DNA from: Paramagnetospirillum kuznetsovii | GTDB lineage: Bacteria > Pseudomonadota > Alphaproteobacteria > Rhodospirillales > Magnetospirillaceae | Length of the DNA: 64,000 nucleotides | Reading direction: 5' to 3' | Assembly: GCF_003284725.1 (NCBI RefSeq) | Contig: NZ_PGTO01000002.1 | Coordinates: 1-64,000, forward strand | In this document: positions 18,241 through 27,651 of the stretch, one piece after another | Position numbering within the stretch: the stretch's first letter is position 1 | Layout: each line of letters starts with the position of its first letter | The notes under the pieces: generated by a model | The model's database searches: none | Seen by the model: the letters and a program-made list of their open reading frames with translations, nothing else | Told to the model about the DNA's origin: nothing | Program-made: the position numbers and the translations under genes

Positions 18241-19011
18241 TCACATCACGTCAAGCAGAAGTTTGCGGCGGTTCAGCGGCATCACCGGCCGCGCATTCAT
18301 GGGGAACAGCTTGGCGAAGCGGGCGATCTGGTCGGCCGAGGCGGTGATGGCCTGGCGGAACACCACCCACTGCACCACCTCCGAACAGGGCGGCGTGGTC
18401 AGGGAACCGGCATAGCGGAATGACAAGGTTTCCTTGGGCAGCAGCATGGAGGCATCCAGCATGCCCGGCGCGTTGACCGATTCACCACCCTTGGTCGGCA
18501 TCACCTGCCAGATGGCTTCCAGGGCCGGATTGGCGGCGCCCTTGGCGATCATCACGCCTAGCACGGCAAGACCGCCGTCGGCCGCCTTATGGACGAAATG
18601 GCATTCCATGTCGAAGGCGGCGCCGTCGACGGTGTGTTCGCTGGGGGTATGAAAATGGAATTGCAGCAGGTCGTAGGACTTGCCGTCCAGCGCCAGATTG
18701 CCGCCACCGGCGCAATCCACCTGAATGGTGTGTCCGTTGTTCTGCACCTTCAGCGGCATCGGCCGCCACGACGGCACCGGGTCGCCCATGATGGCGGCGA
18801 CGGGCTTGGTCAGATCGATGGGAGACTGTTCCTTGCCCATGGAGCAGGCGGCGTATTCGGGGGCCAGCGAGCCCCATTCCTTGGGACCGCCATGGCCTTC
18901 ATAGGCCCAATGGGCGCCTTCCGCCGCGACGGCGTTGGCGATGCTTCCACCACAAGCGCCGCACAGGCAGGCGGCTCCGGTGGCGTGACGCAGAAACGAA
19001 CGACGGTCCAT
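18241..19011 (-). CDS. Exported alpha-type carbonic anhydrase
   Basis: A 256-residue enzyme interconverting CO2 and bicarbonate. The family core is visible: EQSPIDLT, GHTIQVDC, the zinc ligands in LLQFHFHTPSEHTV and the third His in MECHFVHK, then SLTTPPCSEVVQW. The N-terminus carries a twin-arginine-type leader (MDRRSFLRHATGAACLCGACGG), so Tat export to the periplasm is likely. GGAGG precedes the ATG. It is followed, with probable coupling, by the SPOR lipoprotein gene. Confidence 0.93.
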   Translation of the reverse strand: MDRRSFLRHATGAACLCGACGGSIANAVAAEGAHWAYEGHGGPKEWGSLAPEYAACSMGKEQSPIDLTKPVAAIMGDPVPSWRPMPLKVQNNGHTIQVDCAGGGNLALDGKSYDLLQFHFHTPSEHTVDGAAFDMECHFVHKAADGGLAVLGVMIAKGAANPALEAIWQVMPTKGGESVNAPGMLDASMLLPKETLSFRYAGSLTTPPCSEVVQWVVFRQAITASADQIARFAKLFPMNARPVMPLNRRKLLLDVM

Positions 19012-19106
19012 GGGCAATCCTCCCGAGATTAAGCCGAATTCATGATCAGCCTATCTCGGAAGGTGGGGGGCGTCCATCCTCGTTGCGACGACGCAATTGC
19101 CCTGGG

Positions 19107-22100
19107 CTACTCCGCCGCGACGATCCGATCGCGGCCGACCGGGTGTTCCAGCCGGGCCAGCATCTCCTTGGGCGCCACCTGCCAGAACTTCGGCAACTCG
19201 CGGTCCCAGTCGGTCAGGATGGCCTCGGCCCAGGCCGATTGGGTGGCCTCGGCATGTTCGCGCACCAGATCCTTCAGCACGCCCTGCCAGTATTCGGTCT
19301 CGGGCCGCAGCCAGATCACCGATTCCGGATTGGCCCGCTTGGGGAAGCTGGCGTCGGCATCGTAGACGAAGGCCATGCCGCCGGTCATGCCAGCGGCGAA
19401 ATTGGCCCCGACGGCGCCCAGGATCACCACGGTGCCGCCGGTCATGTATTCGCAGCCATTGGAGCCGCAGCCCTCGATCACCGTCACCGCGCCGGAATTG
19501 CGCACGGCGAAGCGCTCGCCCGCCTGACCGGCGGCGAACAGCTTGCCCGCCGTGGCGCCGTACAGAACGGTGTTGCCGATGATGGTGTTCTCGTTGCTCT
19601 TCAGCCTGGCGGCCACGGGCGGGCGCACGATGATGGTGCCGCCCGACAATCCCTTGCCCACATAGTCGTTGGAATCGCCGAACACCTCCAAGGTCAGGCC
19701 CTGGACGGCGAAGGCGCCCAGGCTTTGCCCGGCCGAACCGCGCAGCCGCACGGTGACATGGCCGGGGGCCAGTCCGGTCATGCCGTGCTTCTTGAAGATC
19801 TTGTGGGACAGCTTGGTTCCCACCGCGCGTTCCACATTGCGGACATTGTAGTCCAACTGCATCTTCTCGCTGCCTTCCAGGGCGGGCTTGGCGTCCTGGA
19901 TCATGCGGGCGTCCAGGGTCTCGGGCACCGCGTTGGCGGTCTCCTCGACGCAATAGCGCGGGAAGCCGCCGGTATCGGCCTGGGCCAGCAGCGGGTTCAG
20001 ATCCAGATCGTCCAGATGCGACGCGCCACGGCTGACCTGGGACAGCAGGTCAGAGCGGCCGATCACCTCGGCCAGCGACTTGGCGCCCAGCGAGGCCAGG
20101 ATTTCGCGGACCTCCTCGGCGATGAAGCTGAACAGGTTGACCACCTTTTCCGGGCTGCCGGTGAACTTGCCGCGTAGCGCCAGATCCTGGGTGCACACGC
20201 CCACCGGGCAGGTGTTGGAATGGCACTGGCGCACCATGATGCAGCCCATGGCCACCAGGGACGAGGTGCCGATGCCGAATTCCTCGGCCCCCAGCATGGC
20301 GGCGATGACGATGTCGCGCCCGGTTTTCAGACCGCCGTCGGTGCGCAGGCGGACCCGGTGGCGCAGGCGGTTGAGCGTCAACACCTGATGGGCTTCGCTC
20401 AGGCCCAGCTCCCACGGCAGACCGGCGAACTTGATGGAGGTCTGGGGCGAGGCGCCGGTTCCCCCCACATGGCCGGAGACCAGGATGGTGTCGGCCTTGG
20501 CCTTGGCGACGCCCGCCGCGATGGTGCCGATGCCCGAGCGCGAGACCAGCTTGACGGTGACGCGGGCCTCCGGGTTGATCTGCTTCAGGTCGTAGATGAG
20601 CTGGGCCAGATCCTCGATGGAATAGATGTCGTGATGGGGCGGCGGGCTGATGAGCATGACGCCGGGGGTGGCGTGACGCAGCTTGGCGATCTCCACCGTC
20701 ACCTTGAAGCCGGGCAACTGGCCGCCCTCGCCGGGCTTGGCGCCCTGGGCGACCTTGATCTCGATCTCGCGGCACATGTTGAGGTATTCGGCGGTGACGC
20801 CGAACCGGCCCGAGGCGATCTGCTTGACCGCCGAATTGGCGTTGTCGCCGTTGGGACGGGGGCGATAGCGTTCGCGGTCCTCGCCGCCTTCGCCCGACAC
20901 GCTTTTGGCGCCGATGCGGTTCATGGCGATGTTCAGGGTGCCGTGGGCCTCGGGGCTCAGCGCGCCCAGGCTCATGCCCGGGGTCAGGAAGCGCTTGCGG
21001 ATCTCGGTGATGCTTTCCACCTCGTCCAGACGGACCGGCTGGGCCAGGGGCTTCAGGTCCAGCAGGTCGCGGATGGTGATGGGCGGCAGCCTGCGCATGC
21101 CGTCGGAATACTTCTTGTAGAGCGCGTAGGAATCGTCGGACACCGCCATTTGCAGCATATGGATCAGGGGGCCGTCGAAGGAATGGGCCTCGCCGCCGCG
21201 CCGCACGCGGTAGAAGCCGCCGATGGGCAGCACCGGGGCGGCGCCGCCGAAACCGACGGCGTGCTGTTCGATGCTCTTCTTCTGGATGCCGGTCAGGCCG
21301 ATGCCGGAAATGCGGGACGTCATGCCGGGGAAGAACTCGGCCACCAGGGTGCGCGACAGGCCCACCGCCTCGAAATTATAGCCGCCGCGATAGGAGCTGA
21401 CCACCGAGATGCCCATCTTGGCCATGATCTTCAGCAGGCCCTGATCCAGGGCGTATTTGTAGCGCCGGACGCATTCTTCCAGCGACATGGCGCCGAACAA
21501 TCCGCGCCGCTGGCGGTCCGCGATGGCTTCCTGGGCCAGATAGGCGTTGACGGTGGTGGCGCCGACGCCGATCAGGACCGCGAAGTAATGCACGTCCAGG
21601 CACTCGCCCGAGCGGACATTGAGCGAGGTCCAGGTGCGCAGATGCTCGCGCACCAGATGGGAATGCACCCCGCCCGCCGCCAGGATCATGGGGATGGCGG
21701 CGCGGTCGGGACCGGCGCCTTCGTCGGTGAGGATCAGATGGGTGCAGCCGCCGCGAACCCGGTCCTCGGATTCACGCCGCACCCGCGCCAGGGCGTCCTT
21801 CAGGGCGTTGTCGCCGCCCTTGGGGTCGAAGGTGCAGTCGATGACGGCGGCCGCCGCGCCCATGTATTTGCGCATGGCGACGAGTTCGGCGTTGGACAGC
21901 ACCGGGCTTTCCAACTGCAACAGGTCGCACTGGCTTTCATCCTCGTCGAGGATGTTGCCCAGATTGCCCAGCCGGGTCCGCAGGCTCATGACGCGGGACT
22001 CGCGCAAGCTGTCGATGGGCGGATTGGTGACTTGGCTGAAATTCTGCTTGAAGAAATGGTGCAGGCCGCGATAGCCCTCGGACAGCACCGCCAGCGGCGT

Positions 22101-23621
22101 GTCGTCGCCCATGGAGCCGATGGCTTCCTTGGCGTCTTCCACCATGGGGTGCAGGATCAGCTCCATGTCCTCCATGGTCAGCCCATAGGTGGATTGGCGG
22201 CGCTTCAGCGCCTCGGCCGACAGCTCGGCCGGTTCCGGCGCCCCGGTGCGCACCAGGGAATCCAGTTCGGTGATGCGCTTGATCCAGGCGGAGTAGTTGC
22301 GCCGCGCCGACAGCAGATCCTTTAATTCGCCGTCGCGATAGAAGCGTCCGGCTTCCAGGTCGATGGCGATGCTCTGGCCGGGGCCGACGCGGCCCTTTTC
22401 CACCACATCGGCATCGGCCACCTTCACCATGCCGGTCTCGGAGCCCAGGATCAGCAATCCGTCCCGCGTGATGGTGAAACGCATGGGCCGAAGGCCGTTG
22501 CGATCCACGCCCGCCACCACCCAGGCGCCGTCGGTGGCGCAGATGGCCGCCGGGCCGTCCCACGGCTCGATCACCGAATTGCAATAGCCGAAGAAGGTGC
22601 GATGGGCCTCGGGCATCAGGGCGTTGGAACCCAGGCTTTCCGGGATCAGCATCTGCTTGACCAGCGGCGCCGGGCGACCGGCGCGGCACATGACCTCGAA
22701 CACGTTGTCGAGCGCCGCCGAGTCGGAGCCGCCGGGCTGGACGATGGGCTTTAGATCCTCCATGGCGGTGCCGAAGCTCTCGTGCTCCATGCGGGGCTCG
22801 TGGGCCTTCATCCAGTTGATATTGCCGGTCAGCGTGTTGATCTCGCCGTTATGGGCCAGCATGCGGAACGGCTGGGCCAGGCGCCAGGTGGGGAAGGTGT
22901 TGGTGGAATAGCGTTGGTGATAGATGGCGAAGCGCGACGCGAAGCGTTCGTCCAGCAGATCGGGATAGAAGGTGGTCAACTGCTCGGCCAGGAACATGCC
23001 CTTATAGATTACCGAGCGGCAGGACAGCGAGCAGATGTAGAAGTCGGTCACATGCTCGGCCAGCACCCGCTTCTCGATGCGGCGGCGGATGATGAACAGG
23101 TCGCTTTCGAAGCGGTCCTCGGGCGTGCCCAGCGTGTTGGCCACCATGATCTGTTCGATCTCGGGGCGGGTCGCGTTGGCCTTTTCGCCGATGATGGAGA
23201 CATCCACCGGCACCTGACGCCAGCCATAGATGGCATAGCCGAAATTCAGGATCTCGGTCTCGACGATGCAGCGGCAGGTCTCCTGCGCGCCCAGATCGGT
23301 CTTGGGCAGGAACACCATGCCCACCGCCAGATGACCGGGCTTGGGCTCGTGGCCCTGATGGCGGATGTGATCCTTGAAGAAGTCCTGGGGGATTTCCACA
23401 TGGATGCCCGCGCCGTCGCCGGTCTTGCCGTCGGCATCCACCGCGCCGCGATGGAACAGAACCTTCAGCGCCTCGATACCGGCGACCACCACGTCGCGCC
23501 TTGCCTTGCCGTCCAGGGCCGCCACCATGCCGACGCCGCAGGCGTCATGCGGGCTGGTGTCGATGCCGGCCGCTTCCAGGATTGCCTGGTTGGCGCGGTA
23601 TTGGGAGACGAAATCGGACAT
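19107..23621 (-). CDS. gltB: Glutamate synthase (NADPH) large subunit
   Basis: A 1504-residue enzyme of normal length. A 27-residue propeptide would be removed to expose Cys28 (HDACGVGMV) as the amidotransferase nucleophile. The central and FMN-synthase domains follow, with the cluster-binding segment CIMVRQCHSNTCPVGVC, and the C-terminal beta-helix (GGTIIVRPP, GNTVLYGATAGKLF). With GltD it converts 2-oxoglutarate plus glutamine into two glutamates. It lies downstream of gltD, 149 bases away, with a strong palindrome between them. Confidence 0.98.
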   Translation of the reverse strand: MSDFVSQYRANQAILEAAGIDTSPHDACGVGMVAALDGKARRDVVVAGIEALKVLFHRGAVDADGKTGDGAGIHVEIPQDFFKDHIRHQGHEPKPGHLAVGMVFLPKTDLGAQETCRCIVETEILNFGYAIYGWRQVPVDVSIIGEKANATRPEIEQIMVANTLGTPEDRFESDLFIIRRRIEKRVLAEHVTDFYICSLSCRSVIYKGMFLAEQLTTFYPDLLDERFASRFAIYHQRYSTNTFPTWRLAQPFRMLAHNGEINTLTGNINWMKAHEPRMEHESFGTAMEDLKPIVQPGGSDSAALDNVFEVMCRAGRPAPLVKQMLIPESLGSNALMPEAHRTFFGYCNSVIEPWDGPAAICATDGAWVVAGVDRNGLRPMRFTITRDGLLILGSETGMVKVADADVVEKGRVGPGQSIAIDLEAGRFYRDGELKDLLSARRNYSAWIKRITELDSLVRTGAPEPAELSAEALKRRQSTYGLTMEDMELILHPMVEDAKEAIGSMGDDTPLAVLSEGYRGLHHFFKQNFSQVTNPPIDSLRESRVMSLRTRLGNLGNILDEDESQCDLLQLESPVLSNAELVAMRKYMGAAAAVIDCTFDPKGGDNALKDALARVRRESEDRVRGGCTHLILTDEGAGPDRAAIPMILAAGGVHSHLVREHLRTWTSLNVRSGECLDVHYFAVLIGVGATTVNAYLAQEAIADRQRRGLFGAMSLEECVRRYKYALDQGLLKIMAKMGISVVSSYRGGYNFEAVGLSRTLVAEFFPGMTSRISGIGLTGIQKKSIEQHAVGFGGAAPVLPIGGFYRVRRGGEAHSFDGPLIHMLQMAVSDDSYALYKKYSDGMRRLPPITIRDLLDLKPLAQPVRLDEVESITEIRKRFLTPGMSLGALSPEAHGTLNIAMNRIGAKSVSGEGGEDRERYRPRPNGDNANSAVKQIASGRFGVTAEYLNMCREIEIKVAQGAKPGEGGQLPGFKVTVEIAKLRHATPGVMLISPPPHHDIYSIEDLAQLIYDLKQINPEARVTVKLVSRSGIGTIAAGVAKAKADTILVSGHVGGTGASPQTSIKFAGLPWELGLSEAHQVLTLNRLRHRVRLRTDGGLKTGRDIVIAAMLGAEEFGIGTSSLVAMGCIMVRQCHSNTCPVGVCTQDLALRGKFTGSPEKVVNLFSFIAEEVREILASLGAKSLAEVIGRSDLLSQVSRGASHLDDLDLNPLLAQADTGGFPRYCVEETANAVPETLDARMIQDAKPALEGSEKMQLDYNVRNVERAVGTKLSHKIFKKHGMTGLAPGHVTVRLRGSAGQSLGAFAVQGLTLEVFGDSNDYVGKGLSGGTIIVRPPVAARLKSNENTIIGNTVLYGATAGKLFAAGQAGERFAVRNSGAVTVIEGCGSNGCEYMTGGTVVILGAVGANFAAGMTGGMAFVYDADASFPKRANPESVIWLRPETEYWQGVLKDLVREHAEATQSAWAEAILTDWDRELPKFWQVAPKEMLARLEHPVGRDRIVAAE

Positions 23622-23647
23622 AATGCTCTCCTCGACCCTTGGGGCCA

Positions 23648-23763
23648 GACCCTGACGGGGGTATTCACCACGAAGGCGCGAAGGCACGAAGAAAAGGGGA
23701 AGGATGACTTTCTTCTGTTCTCTTCTCTTCTCTTCTCTTCGTGTCTTCGTGCCTTCGTGGTTA
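23648..23763. repeat. Long palindrome between gltD and gltB
   Basis: CCACGAAGGCGCGAAGGCACGAAG on one side (23648-23671) is complementary to CTTCGTGTCTTCGTGCCTTCGTGG on the other (23738-23761), with a pyrimidine tract of repeated TCTCT units in between. It resembles a widespread extragenic repeat and could form a hairpin of over 20 bp in the gltDB transcript, changing the ratio of the two subunits. Confidence 0.75.
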
Positions 23764-23770
23764 ATTTAAT

Positions 23771-25180
23771 TTATTCAGCGGCCTGAGCGATCTTCGCCGA
23801 CACGTAACGGTGAATGGCGTCGGCGGCGTCGCGGCCGTCCTTGATGGCCCAGACCACCAGCGAGGCGCCGCGCATGATGTCGCCCGCGGCGAAGACGCCG
23901 TCCAGGCTGGTCATCAGGCTTTCGTCGGTCTCGACGGTGCCCCATTTGGAGACCTTGAGATCGGGGGCGCCGAACAGGGCGGGCACGTCCTCGGGGTCGA
24001 AGCCCAGGGCGGCGATCACCATGTCGGCGGGCAGGCTGAAGGTGGAGCCCTCGATCACCACCGGGCTTTGGCGACCCGAGGAATCGGGCATGCCCAGATG
24101 CATGCGGTTGGCCTTGACCCCCTCGGCGCTGACGGATTCGGGGGCGGCCATCCAGACGAAGTCGACGCCTTCCTCCTCGGCATGGGCGACCTCGCGCTTG
24201 GAGCCGGGCATATTGGCGCGGTCACGGCGATAGAGGCATTTCACCGACTTGGCGCCCTGGCGGATGGCGGTGCGCACGCAGTCCATGGCGGTGTCGCCGC
24301 CGCCGATCACCACCACCGACTTGCCCCTGGCATCCAGTTCCGCCGGGGTTCCGGAATCGCCAAGCCCCTTGCGGTTCTGGGCGATCAGGTAGTCCAGGGC
24401 GGCATGCACATGGGGAAGCCCGGCGCCGGGAATGCCCAGCGGCTTGGCCTTGTAGACGCCGGTGGCGATGAGGATGGCGTCGTGACGGGCGCGCAGCTCG
24501 TCGAACCCGACGGTCTTGCCGATTTCGGTATTGGGGGCAAAGGCGATTCCGGCTTCGGCCAGCAGGCGGATGCGGCGTTCCACCACCTCCTTTTCCAGCT
24601 TGAAGCCGGGAATGCCGTAGATCAGCAGGCCGCCCATGCGGTCGTGGCGGTCATAGACGGTGACGCCGTAGCCCCGGCGGCGCAGCGCCTCGGCCGCCGC
24701 CAGACCGGCGGGGCCGCCGCCGATGATGCCGATGGTGCGGCCCAATTCGGCGGTGGGCAGCACCGGCTTGACCCAGCCCTGGGCGAAGGCATGTTCGGTG
24801 ATGTGCTTTTCCACCGCGCCGATGGTGACATTGCCGTGCCTGGACTGTTCCAGCACGCAAGACCCCTCGCACAGGCGATCCTGCGGGCAGATGCGGCCGC
24901 AGATTTCCGGGAAGGTATTGGTGGCGGAGGAGACGGCATAGGCCTCTTCCAGGCGGCCCTGGGCCGACAGCATCAGCCAGTCGGGGATATTGTTGCCCAG
25001 TGGACAGTGGATGGAGCAAAACGGGATGCCGCACTGTTCGCAGCGGGACGACTGGTCGCCCGCCGTGGCGGGGGCGAAGGCCTCGCTGATCTCGCCGAAA
25101 TCGCCGCGCCGCTCGGCCGCTCCACGCTTTTCGGGCATGCGCTGATGAAGATGGGTGAATTGCAGCATCTTGCGGGTCAT
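23771..25180 (-). CDS. gltD: Glutamate synthase (NADPH) small subunit
   Basis: A 469-residue flavoprotein that passes electrons from NADPH to GltB. The N-terminal cysteine clusters (RCEQCGIPFCSIHCPLGNNIPDW and CGRICPQDRLCEGSC) bind [4Fe-4S] centres. Two Rossmann motifs follow: IGIIGGGPAGLAAAEAL for FAD and VVVIGGGDTAMDC for NADPH. Upstream of the ATG lie a candidate promoter and the divergent UppP-like gene. Confidence 0.97.
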   Translation of the reverse strand: MTRKMLQFTHLHQRMPEKRGAAERRGDFGEISEAFAPATAGDQSSRCEQCGIPFCSIHCPLGNNIPDWLMLSAQGRLEEAYAVSSATNTFPEICGRICPQDRLCEGSCVLEQSRHGNVTIGAVEKHITEHAFAQGWVKPVLPTAELGRTIGIIGGGPAGLAAAEALRRRGYGVTVYDRHDRMGGLLIYGIPGFKLEKEVVERRIRLLAEAGIAFAPNTEIGKTVGFDELRARHDAILIATGVYKAKPLGIPGAGLPHVHAALDYLIAQNRKGLGDSGTPAELDARGKSVVVIGGGDTAMDCVRTAIRQGAKSVKCLYRRDRANMPGSKREVAHAEEEGVDFVWMAAPESVSAEGVKANRMHLGMPDSSGRQSPVVIEGSTFSLPADMVIAALGFDPEDVPALFGAPDLKVSKWGTVETDESLMTSLDGVFAAGDIMRGASLVVWAIKDGRDAADAIHRYVSAKIAQAAE

Positions 25181-25209
25181 GGCGGGATCCTTCGCACCGA
25201 AACGGCGGA

Positions 25210-25238
25210 AATTTACGTCAGAAGCGCTGGCTGTTCAA
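25210..25238 (-). promoter_or_regulatory. Candidate promoter of gltD-gltB
   Basis: On the minus strand TTGAAC (-35) and TAAATT (-10) are 17 bases apart, with the -10 about 30 bases before the gltD ATG. Just upstream, GACAGC-TTT-GCTGTC (25257-25271) is a perfect inverted repeat that could be an operator. No sigma54 -24/-12 element was found by eye. Confidence 0.4.
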
Positions 25239-25427
25239 TGGAAAAGGAGATTATTGGACAGCTTTGCTGTCATTAAACTGCGGCTATTTCAGCATGGCCG
25301 CCATGCGCTCTCCGTGCAAAGCGGAGCTTCTGACGAAATTAGTCCCATATCGGACCTATCAAGACTCTCTTTCGAGCCGTGCCGTGGGAGTGATATAAGG
25401 GCTTGGGCGTATAGGGGGGATACCCTG

Positions 25428-26228
25428 GTGACCTTGCTTGATGTTCTGGTCGTTGCCCTAATCCAAGGGCTGGGGGAAGTGCTGCCGCTGGGCGCCTCGG
25501 GCGTGCTGGCGGCGCTGCCCATGCTCGCGGGCGGTCCGGAAGCCCGCGCCGCCCTCTCGGTCGCGGCCCATCTCGGCATTCTGCTGGCGTTGATGCTCTA
25601 TTTCTGGCGCGAAGTGGCGGCCATGACCGTCGGCATCTGGCGCTTGGGCAAGGGCAAGCCGGACGGGGGCTCTTATTTGTTCCTGCATGTGGCTGTGGGG
25701 ACCGTTCCGGCGGCACTGGCCGGATGGTTTCTGTTCGACCTCGTCTTTGGACTTTATGGTCCGCTGACGGTGGGCGTGGTGATCGTGGTCGGCGGCTTGC
25801 TGCTGCTCGCCTGCGACAAGCTGGGCGTGACGGTCCGCCGTATCGAGCATGTGGGATTCATCGGCTCGCTCTTCCTGGGCGCCTTGCAGGTTCTGGCGCT
25901 GCTGCCCGGCGTCTCGCGCACCGGCATCACCATCACGATCGCGCGGCTGCTGGGTTGGGAGCGTCAGTCGGCGGCGCGGTTCTCGCTGCTGCTGGCCATA
26001 CCGCTGATCGCGGGCCATGCGGGCAGGACTTTCTGGGGGGTGTCGCAGCGGGCGGAGCTGATCTTGTCCGCCGATCTGGGCATTGCCGCCGCCGCCGCCT
26101 TCCTTGCCGCCCTGCTGGCGGCGGCCTTCATGATGGCATGGGTCGAACGCCGCACCTTCCTGCCCTTCGCGGTGGCGCGGGTGGCGATCGGTGTCGGCGC
26201 CCTGACCCTGGCGTTGTGGATGAAATAG
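25428..26228 (+). CDS. UppP/BacA-like membrane protein with altered catalytic motif
   Basis: A 266-residue polytopic membrane protein related to undecaprenyl-diphosphatase UppP. The second signature is intact (LPGVSRTGITITIARLLGW, with the catalytic Arg). The first reads IQGLGEVLPLGASGVL, whereas Escherichia coli has VEGLTEFLPVSSTGHM. E21 is kept, but E17 becomes Gln, S27 becomes Ala and H30 becomes Val. A GTG start with AGGGGGGA 8 bases upstream is chosen. It may be a transporter-like or inactive paralogue, so phosphatase activity is doubtful. Confidence 0.78.
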   Translation: MTLLDVLVVALIQGLGEVLPLGASGVLAALPMLAGGPEARAALSVAAHLGILLALMLYFWREVAAMTVGIWRLGKGKPDGGSYLFLHVAVGTVPAALAGWFLFDLVFGLYGPLTVGVVIVVGGLLLLACDKLGVTVRRIEHVGFIGSLFLGALQVLALLPGVSRTGITITIARLLGWERQSAARFSLLLAIPLIAGHAGRTFWGVSQRAELILSADLGIAAAAAFLAALLAAAFMMAWVERRTFLPFAVARVAIGVGALTLALWMK

Positions 26229-26271
26229 CCCTCAAGCGCCGGGCGTTCGCGCCACGAGGCGCGTCGACCCG
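26229..26271. repeat. Palindromic repeat, family B, short copy
   Basis: The sequence CCCTCAAGCGCCGGGCG followed by TTCGCGCCACGAGGCGCG matches two parts of the longer family B element at 39281, with the middle missing. It fills the gap between the convergent UppP-like and NDUFA9-like genes. Confidence 0.55.
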
Positions 26272-27279
26272 TTACGCCGCCGCGTCGGCGTCCGGCTGGT
26301 TGTGCTTGCCGTAGCGCTTCATATAGAGCGGCAGCACGGTTTCGGCCGCCACCGGCGTGATGCCGAGATCGGCGAGGCCCGGCTTGCCGCCGCGCACCAC
26401 GTTGTCCACCTTCATCAGGCGAACCTGATCCTTGGTCAGCATGGGCTTGGGCAGCATCTGCAGGAAGGTGGCCTGAAGCATGCCGAGGCCAAACGGCACC
26501 GGGACCAGATGGCTGCGCTGTCCGGTGGTGGCCAGCACAAGCTCCATGATCTCCTTCATGGAGTAGCGGCGCGGGCCGCCCAATTCATAGACCTTGCCCG
26601 CCAGCCGGGAATCGTCGAGCACCTTGGCGATGGCGCCCGAGACGTCGCCCACATGGATGGGCTGGAAGGTGGGGCCGCCCGAGCCGAACAGGTCGATGGA
26701 GCAGCCATGCTCGGTGCAGACCGGCTTGAAGCCGTCACCGGTGAAAACGGGAAGCACCGGCGAGATCATGGCCATCTTGCCGAAGCGGTTGAAGAAATCG
26801 TCATCGGGGCCGAACACCACCGAGGGCCGGAAGATGGTGGCGCCGGGGAAGGCGGCCAGCACCGCTTCCTCGCCCGCCGCCTTGCTTTGGGCGTACAAGG
26901 ATTCCGAATTCTTGTCGGCGCCCAGGGCGGACATATGGACCAGCCTGGCGACGCCTGCCGCCTTGGCGGCGGCGGCCACGTTGGCGGCGCCCTTGACGTG
27001 GACGGCATCAAAGCTGCGACGCCCGCTCTCGTAAAGGATGCCCACCAGATTGACCACCGCGTCGGCCCCGGCCACGGCGGCGGCCACCGCCTTGGGGTCG
27101 GTGATATCGGCGCGCAGCGGCGTCACTTGCCCCACATCGCCCATGGGCTTGAGGAATTCCGCGGCGATAGGGTCGCGCACCGCGGCGCGGACGACCCATC
27201 CTTGCGCGGCGAGCCGACGCACCAACGTCCTGCCGATGAAACCCGAACCGCCGAACACCGTGACAACGCGTCGAGCCAT
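26272..27279 (-). CDS. NDUFA9-like NAD(P)-binding epimerase
   Basis: A 335-residue atypical short-chain dehydrogenase related to the complex I accessory subunit NDUFA9. The N-terminal Rossmann motif is VVTVFGGSGFIGRTLVRRL; further on are VVNLVGILYESG, VHMSALGAD and IFRPSVVFGPDDDFFNRF. The C-terminal region KPMLTKDQVRLMKVDNV is typical of the subgroup. In alphaproteobacteria this protein is thought to act in respiratory-chain assembly or quinone-linked metabolism; no catalytic Tyr-x3-Lys is evident beyond YAQSK. Confidence 0.85.
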   Translation of the reverse strand: MARRVVTVFGGSGFIGRTLVRRLAAQGWVVRAAVRDPIAAEFLKPMGDVGQVTPLRADITDPKAVAAAVAGADAVVNLVGILYESGRRSFDAVHVKGAANVAAAAKAAGVARLVHMSALGADKNSESLYAQSKAAGEEAVLAAFPGATIFRPSVVFGPDDDFFNRFGKMAMISPVLPVFTGDGFKPVCTEHGCSIDLFGSGGPTFQPIHVGDVSGAIAKVLDDSRLAGKVYELGGPRRYSMKEIMELVLATTGQRSHLVPVPFGLGMLQATFLQMLPKPMLTKDQVRLMKVDNVVRGGKPGLADLGITPVAAETVLPLYMKRYGKHNQPDADAAA

Positions 27280-27410
27280 CTTGAACCCCCCTCTATCGCC
27301 AAGGGACCGGCACCCGCCGCCCCGCTAGATTCGAAGTGGAAGCTAGCCCATAAATCCGAATTGTGTAAAGTGCGGGCGCGATGAAAAAGAATCGGGCGGA
27401 CAAAACATCG

Positions 27411-27439
27411 TTGACAGTCCGGGCCGGGTCGCCTATTTC
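27411..27439 (+). promoter_or_regulatory. Promoter of tRNA-Leu
   Basis: A perfect TTGACA -35 (27411-27416), a 17-base spacer and TATTTC (27434-27439) lie 40 bases before the tRNA 5' end. A GC-rich discriminator follows, as is common for stable-RNA promoters. Confidence 0.65.
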
Positions 27440-27478
27440 TTCGCGCCTCGGACGGCTTGGCTGGTTCGAGAGCTACCT

Positions 27479-27565
27479 GCCCAGGTGGCGGAATTGGTAG
27501 ACGCGCACGGTTCAGGTCCGTGTGGCAGTGATGTCGTGGAAGTTCGAGTCTTCTCCTGGGCACCA
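27479..27565 (+). tRNA. tRNA-Leu (CAG)
   Basis: An 87-base class II tRNA. The acceptor stem GCCCAGG pairs with CCTGGGC, followed by an A discriminator and an encoded CCA. The anticodon stem CACGG/CCGTG holds loop TTCAGGT, giving anticodon CAG at 27513-27515. The D-arm has GGTAGAC and the T-arm GTTCGAGTC. The long variable arm between anticodon and T arms is as expected for leucine. Confidence 0.95.
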
Positions 27566-27651
27566 TCTCCTCTCCCCGTTCGCGGGGGTGGATGATGGGA
27601 TGACGGACGCGGAGCCGCCCGCCCCAGCTGGGGAAACAAAGGAGCCGCCCC

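Noticed and set aside
20220-22325. A 701-residue plus-strand frame inside gltB
   Set aside because: Antisense shadow of gltB; Gly/Ala/Asp/His-rich with no domain.
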